Position numbers and translations under genes: made by a program. DNA of 64,000 nt from Rostratula benghalensis (lineage: Eukaryota; Chordata; Aves; Charadriiformes; Rostratulidae), in NCBI GenBank assembly GCA_013399305.1, contig VXAI01000338.1:303068-367067 (forward strand), given 5' to 3'. Each line of letters starts with the position of its first letter. Position 1 is the first letter of the stretch. Shown one piece after another: positions 1 through 10,600 of this stretch. A model generated the notes under the pieces. That model did no database searches and was not told the origin of the DNA. It saw nothing but the letters and a program-made list of their open reading frames with translations.

Positions 1-1560
1 ATGGGTGGTTTCTAGTAAAGTCACGCCTGCAAAGCCCCCGGGGTCTACAGAAGGGTCAAAACTTCAGGCTTTTATGACTGCAGATGTGGGTAGACCTTCA
101 GCTTTTTGCTCTGATCCTGATTAAGGCTGCAATGCCAAATGGCTTTGCTTATGCCACAAGGGACAAAGTCAGTCCAAATTCAACTCAGCAAAAAGAAAAC
201 CTAGATTTGAACCATTGGCTACGGTCTTGTTCTGCAACTTTATCTTTTAGTTAAGTGATTTCCTTATTGTCTAGCAAAACTTGGCACCTCTTTAGCTAAC
301 CTAGGCGACACATGGAGCAGTATCTGTACATTTGTATGTATCCATGTCTCTGAATTTAAACAGCTACATGCATTCACTATAGAGCTTTTTGACAAACTGC
401 ACTGTTGACTGTGAAATATCCTCAGAGGTGGAAGATGGGTAACAAAAAGTTTATGCAAAAGAATTTATCTGACAATTAACTGATTTATTAATGAAATTAC
501 ATTATCCGTTTGTGAATTTATTTGTTCCTGTTGGTCAGCTTTTCGAGACTTGAAAGAAAGGAAAAAATACAAGTTTTTATTCTTTCCCAACTCCCAGTTG
601 GCTTTCAATTTGAAATGAATTTGTTGTTGTAGTGGGTTAGTTAATGCAGCCTGCAGGTGGAAGATTATGTTCTCTGTACCTGCAAAAGAGGCTGCTCCTT
701 TCAAAACCCATATTGACACTTCAGCAAAACCTAGTTCCCAGGCATGAACTTGCCCATGCTTCAGCTATCTGATGTTGTTTAAAGCACAGCAAGCACATTT
801 CTCCAGTATTAGTTTGTTCTGTAGCAGCTGAGAACAGGTATAGTCCTTGCTGTGCACTAAATAATATCAAGTGTAACTGAAAGTAGGTGTATTTCAAAAC
901 GCAAATGCATTTAACTTACATTTTAAAGTCATGTTTTTATTTGACAAATCTAGTCCTTTTTACTCTAAGGGTGGAATCGTTCACTTTTACCCATGCTACT
1001 CCCGTAAATTTGGGCTGTCCGTGTCCCATCCAGGGCCTTCTCTTCCACACAATGCTGTTGAATACTTTTGCAGATGCAGTTTATGATAAAAAGCTGCAGT
1101 GAATGAGACGTGTGGATGCCCTGCACAGAGATATTTCTGGAGACCCAAATCGTGCAGCTCCTTCCAGCTGTCTGCACAGACTACAGGCCACCGGGCAGCC
1201 AGGAGTAGTCCTGTCCTGGTATGTGGCCCTCACAATGCCGGGGATGGTGCACTACTGCCTGGAGCTGAGCACACACACTGCATCACGGGGCACCCACTCC
1301 TGCCTGCTATAACCAACGTCTCCCTCTGGTGCTGGTTGTCCTACAAGTAACGCCTACAGGACATCTTGTGATCCACCCAGTGGCAACTGTAGCCATGAGA
1401 TCCCTTTCTGCAATGCCCAAGGGGAAAATAACTGCAGCCACAGAAAGAGACAGTGGAGTGTTCTGGGACTCAGTCGGGCGTATTTTGAGGCTAACAAATC
1501 TTAAAGTATTACCAGGCTTACAGAAGACTTTGCAACATGTTTGGGCAGGAAAAGCATTAC
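1..1560 (-). other. NPR3: NPR3 intron 2 (partial)
   Basis: This stretch lies downstream, in the minus-strand sense, of the exon 2 splice donor and should be the start of NPR3 intron 2, which runs off the left edge. I looked for the next NPR3 exon (the part of the ligand-binding domain after the NSSSYG segment) and did not see it in any minus-strand frame. The open frames here look like chance ORFs. No repeat family was recognised. Confidence 0.6.
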
Positions 1561-1683
1561 CATATGATGAGCTGTTGAAGAGTTCAATATTGAAGAAAGC
1601 ATAGTCCCCATTGGTCATTCCTTGCCGATGAGCAGCCAGCATGATGTTCCTGATTGTGTCACCGCTGGCACACATGATTACAA
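1561..1683 (-). CDS. NPR3: NPR3 exon 2: natriuretic peptide receptor C, extracellular ligand-binding domain
   Basis: This 123-bp exon encodes 41 codons of the receptor ectodomain, including [14 protein letters not shown] and [17 protein letters not shown]. Both are nearly identical to the vertebrate NPR-C sequence as I know it. In minus-strand sense the acceptor reads ttcttccaccag before TTGTAATC, and the donor is CATATG followed by gtaatg. The exon begins by completing a Val codon whose first base is the last base of exon 1, so the phases agree. The product is a single-pass plasma-membrane receptor that binds ANP, BNP and CNP, clears them by internalisation, and lacks the guanylate cyclase domain of NPR1 and NPR2. 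The N-S-S segment is a potential N-glycosylation site. Later exons (rest of the ectodomain, membrane segment, short tail) are outside the window. Confidence 0.95.
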
Positions 1684-4600
1684 CTGGTGGAAGAAAACGG
1701 AAAACACAGATAAGAAGCGGTTCAAGAACTTCAGGGAACAGCCTGTTAAGCATGAACACTGCCAGAGACAGTGACCCCAGCCGTCCTCCCAGTGTTGCAA
1801 CAAACATGACATTGCAGATGGCAAACAAGGCCCATTTCCCAAACAGCTGACAGAAGATGGGTAACAAGCACGGAGAGGCTTCCTACTCTCATATTTCCTC
1901 TGAAAATAATTAAATAGAACCTCTATGTGATTTTACTCCTCCAACATGTGGTGAGTTCTAGCTTTAAGTTTTTTCAACTGTGTGTATTCATAGAGCTGCT
2001 TGCAACCATAAGCCCCTGTTATGACTTCTAAGTGAACACAAGACAATTTGAAGATGAAGAGTTTATGTGACACAATGACTACCATTTTAATCTCCATTCC
2101 ATTTTGGTGTAGATTCTCACCTACACCTCAGCTATCTAAAATTTAGGTATCTGGGCTAAAATCTGTTGCCTCTGTACAGTTAACGTTGAGCAGCATCTCT
2201 GCAGCTGTCTACTGACAGTGTTATGAATCTCTCCAGGATGTGTCTTTCTCTCCAGAGACCATACAATAAGCCCAGGCAACGACCTTTGATGGGATGCTTA
2301 ATAATCAGAAATGAAAAAAACAAGTGCCACTTTCTGAGCATGAAGCTTAAAGGTGGTTACAAGATTAAACACATCAGAGGCTTATTTATCAGGGACCAAG
2401 ACATAAGCAGGGGCTCTGCTGCTACAATGGGACCTGCAAGCCCATAGGTATCCTCCCTGTGGGCACCATGATCCACACTCTCACAGCCATGGTCGAGAGG
2501 TCTCTTCACCAGCCTGCTGGGCAGGGGAAACTACTCCCCTTGCCCCCCTTCCATCTGCAAAGGAAAAGCAGGCACTCAGGTGAGGCCTTCAGCAACAGGG
2601 TGGCACCTCCCACACTGAGCACTTTATACCATAAACTTTTATACAGGTTCACAAGATTTTTGGTACAAAGCTACTGACACCAGGGAGAGCAGTAAAATAT
2701 TGTATCAGTGCATGTTCCAGGACTATATCCTATAGCAAAGTTGTAAGAGACCCTGTTGGGATGATGACTCAAAACCAACTGCGTGCACGTTTCCAAAAAC
2801 GCCGTCACGCACGGCAGGGCTCAAAAGCTACGATATTGTAGGCAAATATTTTCACCCCAACAATAAAACTGAATCAAAACCACATTCAGCTTTTCTGGGT
2901 AGAAGTGTTTGCTATTATGAGAAATGAAAAGGCCAAACAGGCCAAATCTTTCCACACACAATGAATCTTCTCCCATCGCTTTTCTGGTTGGATGCCATCA
3001 CAGGCATAAAGCTCCAGATGAACTGCTGGGGCGAGTCACGTTCAGTACAACCCCACGCTTCAGGAGAGTTATACCATGCATGGCTCTGTCCTCCTGATTA
3101 CAGCAGAGTAATATAATAATTTCCAGAGCAACAGAGCAAGACATATTTCATGACCATTGTGAAGTATATTCGCATGAAGGAAAAGAAGATGAAAAAAAAA
3201 AATTTCTTAAAATAAAATTTGGATCAAATCTTTTCCAGACGCACATCAGGAATGAATTTGTCTCACTGTTCCTAATTTCAGTATAGGTGAGAGATTTCCT
3301 TTTGAAATGTTTCCTTGCTGCCCTCCCAATTCTCCCTTGACTTCGCCTTTATAACGCACATCTATCATAAAATTGTAATCTGTAGATGGAATCAAAGACA
3401 TTCCCATAACACCAGTAAAAGACCTCGAGCAAAAGGAACAAAAAAAACCCAAGAGCAAGGGAAAAAAAAAAAAGACTACTTTAAAATACATTAAATCATA
3501 CTTTGTAAGCCTCTAAAGGAATGTAAAGGAACTAATATTAACTATTTGGATGTGGTTTTTTCCCCAGTAGGAGAGCAAAGATTACATATTCCAAGACTTT
3601 GAAGCAAATAAGCTATGGGCATGTCTCTCAAAATCTTCCAAAAAGGTAAAATCATCTGCATCTGTACCTTATGAGATTGTATACACATCCAAAATGATCT
3701 CCCTCCAGTCTAATACACACAGACCACAGTGATTCTAATACTAATATTCTGAATGCATTGACTAGGTTTATTGACTCATCCTGCAAATACTTAAGAGTTT
3801 AACTGCAGTTAAAGGAGTAAGCCTTCCCTTCGCCATGCACAGCCCTTGGACTATGAGCTTATGCAGAACGTGTTCAAGCACAGCCCTGGGTTTGTGACCA
3901 CTGCGACTGACCCGAGCCTACAGCATCAAGTCTGCAGCGTGGCTAAAGGAGCTTAGCAGGGAGCTTGAGCTAATAATGAAATCCATTGGGGGCAAGTGGT
4001 TAACTATTACCAGCGCATTTTTCATCATGATTTTGTTGCGGCTCCAGGACTCGAGCCTTTTGAAAGTGGCTGCAGGGGCTGAACAGGCTGCCGCTGGAAA
4101 ACACGGGTACGTGGCTGAGGGTGCCCCTGCCACCCAGATTCCTCAGAGGTCCGTGCAAACCTCCACCCAGCAGCAACCTAACCCACGGGGCCAATCTCTA
4201 CCCCAGGTCTCCATGGGCCAGCTGATAGGGCAGCTTCTTTCTCAGCTCTGGGAGAGTTTCAAGGAGATATCCTGTATCTGCCTGAAAGCCCCCTGGCACA
4301 CTTCAGGCAGCTCAAGAAAGACCCACCACTCAGGTGGGATTACCACTAGAAGCAATGCCTGGAAACAAGAAGATCCAGGGTCTAAGCAGAGGACAGTGTC
4401 ACAGTAGGTGCGACACAGGAGCCCAACCAACCAAAAACACTTCTACAAAGTGCTTTGGACAGTACCCTGTTGCCCACAGCCCTTCTGCCCCACCGCAGAG
4501 ACTTCCAAGGGTTCCCCAGGAGAAATGAAGACCTGAGCTGGTCAGCTAAGGTACATGGTGCATCCTTCACATTATATACGACTTGTAAAATACTGGGTCA

Positions 4601-6389
4601 GACTGAAAGATGTTGTTAATGGCAGGACCGCTCCTAAGACCCATGCTAGGCATGAGTTCATTCCATGGCAGAGGAACATGCCAGGTGAGTCCCACGGTCA
4701 GACTTCACACTCAGAAAGACACAAGTGGAAGCTGAATGGCCCCGCTTACCACATTTCGCTGTAGTAGCATAAGCCAGAGGACAAATAAAGAGGTGAGATG
4801 AAGGGAGGAGACCCCGTAGGGTACAGCAGCAGGGAACAAAATAAGATAGAGGGCTGCTTTTCTTCGGTAATTTGCAAATCACAGAATGGTGTAAAACCAA
4901 AGGTCTCAGCTCATCAAAGCATTTAAGCCCAGGCTGAAAGCAAGCCTCAATTCCCTGACTGTCAGTGCATCTGACGAGCCGGGTTTGCCTCTAGCCATCA
5001 GTCACGCTCCGACAGCACGGCCACAGCTCCCTTTGACGAAGGGCAAACATCATCTTCTCCTGCCATAAGCATGTTGTTACACTCCTAGCATCAGGAAAGC
5101 CAAACACGCACACACAGAAGTTAGGCTCGCTAAAAAAGAAAAGCATCTTCCCCCACGCAGCGGTTTCCTCTGGCACTTACACATCTCTTTCTCTTCATTC
5201 AGTGTATTTCCCTTAATGGTACTTACTAGGAAAGCTCTATTTTGAGCACCTGCTTTGGAGAAGAGAGAATTAAAGAGCCACATGCCATTAGACCTCACAC
5301 ACGCTCCTGCACACGTTAAGTATTTCACAGCAGCGTAATGACACCGGCAGTGCAAGGCTACTCTGCCCACATGGCATGATCTTTATCGGTCCAATTTTGA
5401 TGCTATTTTAACATTCTAAACTAGGGATGTAAAAATCATACAAAGTACTTTGTACATTTACATCTCTTTTGGAAAACAGCTAAGGAATTTCTTTAAATTG
5501 GTCCTGCGTTCCACTCCTAGAACACTTTTTTTTTTTTTTTTCCTTTTTTTCAGTAGCTTACCAGGGAAGCTTATGGCAAGCTTCTAACAGAAGATGCCTT
5601 TCTGGTAAGCCCACGTATCCACACATCAGTCAATGAGATCTCACCTTAGAGCACATCTAACTACAATTTTGCACGTCCCAAAGCACTTTAAGCATTTTAC
5701 TACTTAATGATGCAAAGCCAGTTCATCCAGCCCAGGGGTGACTTCCCAAGATGTTTTACAAGCCATTTATCTCCACGATGTTTTGCTAACAGTTGGTGGC
5801 AACACTACTGCATGCACTCATGGGCTTCACATTCACACCACCCACCCCACCCCCGAAATAACCGCTTCCCCTAAATGCATTTGTTATTTATGAAGCGCTC
5901 AAGAGGGCTTCCAACGGCAGGAGCGGGGAAAAGGATCCCCATGGCAAGACACAGCCGGGTGAGAAAGAAACATCTTTCCTTAGACTGAACTTACCGAGAG
6001 CCATTTCAAAAGCCTCGAGGAATAAGTAACAGATATGCTGCTCCGCGGACGCGGGTGATTTTGGGTAACCCAGACTGCGAGCATTCTTACTATGCCACAA
6101 AACCCTGCCAGCGCGGTCCCCGAGGGCGAGCCTCCCTCTCCACCGCAGAAGACAAAGCTCTAATGAACTTCTGCGGGCACAGCTTTCGCTCAGGGCAGCT
6201 GTTCCCCCTCCGACGGGGGAATGCCTGGCCCGGGGATGCCGGCACAGCACAGCAGTGAGTTTCCCCACCGGCAGGAACAGGACGCGATCCCCCTCTCCCG
6301 CAGGACCTTCCCTCCCCAGTACTCCCAACTGCCCCAGCCACCACCCAACACCGTCGAGGCGCCAAGCCGGCCGCCCCGCTGCCACTCAC
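1684..6389 (-). other. NPR3: NPR3 intron 1
   Basis: This intron of about 4.7 kb separates NPR3 exons 1 and 2. It has a consensus GTGAGT donor at the exon 1 side and a polypyrimidine CAG acceptor at the exon 2 side. It contains a T-rich tract at about 5527-5550 and no recognised interspersed repeat. Open frames inside it on both strands show no family resemblance, and I treat them as chance. Confidence 0.8.
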
Positions 6390-7090
6390 CCCTCTCGCCG
6401 GTCTGGAGGGTGCGGACGACGTCGTCGAGGTCGAGGTGGCGGCTGTTCTCGTCGAAGCTGTGAACGGCCATGTGGAAGGCCTCCTCCTGGAAGACCACAT
6501 GGACGCCCTCCATGGCGAAGTAGCAGCTGCGCTCGGGGTTGCTGTCGCTGTACAGCAGCGTGGCCCGGCTCCACTGGTGGTGGCGGAAGAGGGCCAGCAG
6601 CATCTCGCCCATCTTGGCGTAGGCGGGGGCGACCCGGGTGAGGTGCGAGTACTCGCCGCCTTTGGCGCCGAAGCCGGCGGCCAGCGCCCCCGCCGACAGC
6701 ATGGGGACGTCCCAGTGGGCCGCCAGCCGCGCCACCGGCGCCGCCGCGTACTCGCAGACGGGCCCCAGCAGCAGGTCGGGGCGCCGGCGCTGGAGGGCCA
6801 CCATGTCTACCAGGCTGAAGAGGGCGCGGTTGCCGCAGGCCGAGTCCTCGTAGGTGAGCTGGAAGGCGTAGCCGGGGGGCAAGCCGCCGCCGCCGCTCTC
6901 CCGCAGGCTCCGCACCGCGTACTCGATGGCCGGGCGCACCCGCCCCAGCGAGAAGAGGTAGGCGTCGTCCTGCGGCAGCAGCACCAGCACCCGGATCAGC
7001 TTCTCCTCCTCCGCCGCCGCCTCCGCGGAGCCGCCGCCCAGCGCCGCCCGCGCCGCCAGCAGGCAGCAGCAGAGGCTGCCCAGCAGCCAT
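6390..7090 (-). CDS. NPR3: NPR3 exon 1: signal peptide and N-terminal ligand-binding domain of natriuretic peptide receptor C
   Basis: In minus-strand sense the frame reads a hydrophobic leader ([20 protein letters not shown]), then [73 protein letters not shown] and [12 protein letters not shown]. These match the periplasmic-binding-protein-like fold of NPR-C throughout. Cysteines in the ACGNRA, GPVCEY and RSCYF segments fit the conserved disulfide positions. The exon ends ...GGCGAGAGGG followed by gtgagt, and the final G joins TT of exon 2 to give a Val codon. The start is unresolved: this frame has no ATG at the 5' end. It stays open upstream to at least 7203. The only nearby ATG (7088-7090, after nine A) is in another frame. 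The right boundary given here is that ATG and is a compromise. GC content is very high. The gene reads away from TARS1. Confidence 0.93.
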
Positions 7091-7345
7091 TTTTTTTTCG
7101 CGCCCGCCTCCCCCCCCTCCCCGCAACCGACCCGGCTCCGGCAAAACTTTTTTTTTCGCTTCTCCTCTCCTCTCCTCTCCGCTCCGCTCTGCTCTGCTCC
7201 CACCCTCCACCACCCTCTTCCTTTCTCCCGCCCGCCTCGAAAATTGTTCTGTCGTGCTTTATTTCTCAGGTGTTTGGCGAGTTCACAACCTGCCCCACGC
7301 CGGCGGGTTACGGACGGAGCATCCCGGCTCCGCTTTTCTTATTTT

Positions 7346-7353
7346 CTTATATA
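7346..7353 (-). promoter_or_regulatory. Candidate TATA box upstream of NPR3
   Basis: In minus-strand sense the motif TATATAAG lies about 260 bp upstream of the NPR3 signal-peptide codons and a few bases from an assembly gap. A start site about 30 bp downstream would give a 5'UTR of roughly 230 nt. The surrounding sequence is otherwise CpG-rich, so a CpG-island promoter without TATA use is equally possible. Confidence 0.3.
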
Positions 7354-7372
7354 GGTTGTTATTATTATGATG

Positions 7373-7683
7373 NNNNNNNNNNNNNNNNNNNNNNNNNNNN
7401 NNNNNNNNNNNNNNNNNNNNNNNNNNNNNNNNNNNNNNNNNNNNNNNNNNNNNNNNNNNNNNNNNNNNNNNNNNNNNNNNNNNNNNNNNNNNNNNNNNNN
7501 NNNNNNNNNNNNNNNNNNNNNNNNNNNNNNNNNNNNNNNNNNNNNNNNNNNNNNNNNNNNNNNNNNNNNNNNNNNNNNNNNNNNNNNNNNNNNNNNNNNN
7601 NNNNNNNNNNNNNNNNNNNNNNNNNNNNNNNNNNNNNNNNNNNNNNNNNNNNNNNNNNNNNNNNNNNNNNNNNNNNNNNNNNN
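7373..7683. other. Assembly gap (311 N) upstream of NPR3 exon 1
   Basis: This run of N falls in the GC-rich promoter flank of NPR3. Such gaps are common in avian short-read assemblies at GC-rich promoters. Regulatory sequence, and possibly 5'UTR, is missing here. Confidence 0.99.
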
Positions 7684-10600
7684 GTTGTCCATGTCACATA
7701 TAGTGCACTTAACGTACGTCTGTACATCTGCCTTCCCGCTCGGCTTCTGCCCGCCCTGCCCACCAGCGACTCTCCGGGGTCGGGGTCCCACTACTTTTTT
7801 TTTTTTTTTTTAACATTTTTTTGCCTGTGTTGCTTCAGCCCGGTTAAACTGCACTTTACTGCGTATGAGAAGCATTTGACATCTCCCCTTCCCCCGAGGG
7901 CTCGGGAGTGGGTGGTCGGCAGGGCTGGGGGATTTGGGGAGGGAGAGGTTACAGCATCAGCACTGGGGGATGCGAGCAGCGGCGGGGCACAAGCGGTGCT
8001 GCCCGGCTCCCACCTCCTCACTCCGAAAGGTGCCCGTGCTCGGGGACGGCATCCCCCTTCCTCATCTCTCTCCCTAACCCTACGGTGAGTTCCAGCACCG
8101 GATCCCGGACTCCTGCCTGTATCCCTCTGGAGGTTTTCTGAGACCCCCATGCCAGAAGACTTCTGTCGCTTCCCGCCCACTGTCTCTCAGAGACACAGTT
8201 TCATGCCCCGAGCAGCAGAAGTTTCCCCAGTGAAGGGTAAAAGTCGTGTTCTGAGATTACTTTCTTAGGAGGAAAAAAAAAAAAAAAAAAGGAAAATAAC
8301 TTTTTGAATTATCTTGACTACACCGGTCAGAGCATGTTAAATGCACCCCTGTTCAGCTCTATTTACTGGCCATAAAGTTATTATGTTTAAGATTTTGTTA
8401 GTGTCCATTTAAAAAGGGTGCTCCTGTTCTGGAATAAAGAATAATATCAGCCTGAAAAGTGAAGAATGTTTTATGGAGGAGGCTTTGGAATACCAGGTGT
8501 TTTTTGACAGCAAAATCCTAAAGGATAGCTCTCTGTGGAGCTTTCTGTGCCCCGTAACAGCATGCATCCTCAAACCCAGGGCAGGGCTGCACGGTTTGAT
8601 GTTTTGTGGTTACTTGGAGGGTGCCAGGTTTGCGTTCGAAAGGTGAGTGAACTGCTCCTGGCTTTACAGAAGGGGTTTGTGTAGTTCAGCACAGAGGTCG
8701 TTGTCGGGGCAGTATGTGCCAACCTACTTTTGTTGCTGCCTGCCCTGTGCCGTCTGTGCACGGGAAACCTGCGCTGCTGGGGCAGCCATCTGCTCACCTT
8801 CAAAATGCCTCGGATTAAAAAGAAAAGAGAGCTGGAAGCGCTTGTGCAATTACAACCGAGAAGTGGAATGAAAACAGCAGATAACACGATGTACAGAAAT
8901 AATGGTCAGAAAAGAAATCTTTTTCTTTTTTTTTTTTTTTTTCCTCAGGAGCATTTATCTAATGGGGCTCAGTAAAATAAAGAAGCTCAGAAATTCAAAG
9001 ACGGGTAGCGTCTCTGAGAAATGTGCCTCTCACGTAGTTTTATTTGATTACTGAATCAAACTTCAGAGTGTTCTTGAAGATTACATAAACATCCACCCTG
9101 GTGAAGCTGGTTTTGTATGTTCCTGTACTGTAAGTTATGTCAGGCATTTTTTTGTTGTAAATGACTCCGTATAACATAGGGGAGATTAAGCAGAATGTTA
9201 CAATATACAACATGCCAGCCATCTTCACCACAAAGCTTGCAAAAACATTTTCTTAAGACACGTTTTGAAATGCTGACCTTTGTAGTCACTGCTTTATGGT
9301 GACCCTACAGATGTGTTTACAACACTGAAATCTGGACGGATCGCTCTTGATTCCCTCCTTCCCCCACCAGAATATCTTTTTCATTTTACGTGTGAGCTCC
9401 ATACTCTGCTAGCTGTCTCATTTGAGTGTAAGCTGTGTAAACACAACAGAAGAGATAGTAAGCCCATACATCACAGGGCTGCCATCCCTTCACACTGGCT
9501 TCTCCTTGTGAGGCAAAGTACTGCTGGGAATGACTATGAGTGGGAGAACCAAGGCCAACACGAGGGGAAAAAGAAACAGAGGGCATCTCACCAGCACTGT
9601 GCAGCAGTAGTAGCATCAAGAACCACTTCGATGCTTTCAGAAAAAGACCTGGCCAACAATACGAGGTCCTCACTCTCCTGATCAGCCTTATGGGAGTCAC
9701 AGTGTCTCTGCAGGCCCAAAGAGACATGAACATTTCAGTTGCTCTCCTTCACCCTGCGCAGTTTCACAAAGAAGAATCCCAGGCTGTGATTGATTTATTT
9801 TTCTCAGCCAGAAAGTTATGCACGAGAATGTACTTGTTAATCCCAATTCAAAATGTCACTTAATCCACTTCATCGTTAGTTCACTTGCAGTATTTTCCAT
9901 AGCTATAAATCCAACATTTCTCCACAGACATAATTTTTTTTCAGCTACATAAATGCTTTTTAATTGGAACAAATCCTGCAGATGTGAATCAGTAGCAGGC
10001 AGAGTGCCCGTGGACTGCAGGGAGAGCAGAGCTTTCAGGCTGGCCCTTTAGGACGAAGGCCATTTCAGACAGGCTATTTTCCCCCCAGGAATAACTCACA
10101 CACAAGTCAAGAATCAGTTGCCTCGCTCCAGCTAGCATTAACAATGGTCTGAACAGCCTGCTGCGGATTAAGAAAATTCTTCACAGACAGGTTCGCTGAA
10201 AACATAGTCCCCCCTAGAGGTTGAAAAGGTGAAATATTTTAATACCATCTGTACTGTGCTGGAAATTTAGACTTTCATAGAATATTTAGATTTTCAGGTT
10301 CTTTCCTTGTTTTTCAAGAAATCTAGTCTTTTTATTTATTTATTTCAAGGGATCTGTATTCTTCTGGAAAACACCTAAGGGATTTCTCAGGGATATCTGG
10401 GTGTCTCTTTTTGCATTTTATAGTCTTACCTTTGTACACTCATGTTATGTAAATATGAGTGCAGTGCAGCTTTTAGGTGAAAATACTGCAGCATGAAAAC
10501 TTAAGGTGAGACCTCATGTTAAAAAAAAAATATGAAAATTCACTTGATCTTCTTTTAATTGACACCAACTTCTGTGTAGCTATGTATACAGGAGCTACAA

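Noticed and set aside
6386..7213. Second minus-strand frame over NPR3 exon 1 (Gly/Arg/Pro-rich)
   Set aside because: Off-frame reading of the same exon. The real NPR-C sequence is in the neighbouring frame.
6436..8088. Very long plus-strand open frame across NPR3 exon 1 and the N gap
   Set aside because: It is the antisense of NPR3 exon 1 in GC-rich DNA, and it runs through 311 unknown bases. Its product is low-complexity and matches no family.
9313..9863. Overlapping frames of 107-122 codons near 9.3-9.9 kb
   Set aside because: No family resemblance. Open frames overlap on both strands, as expected by chance.
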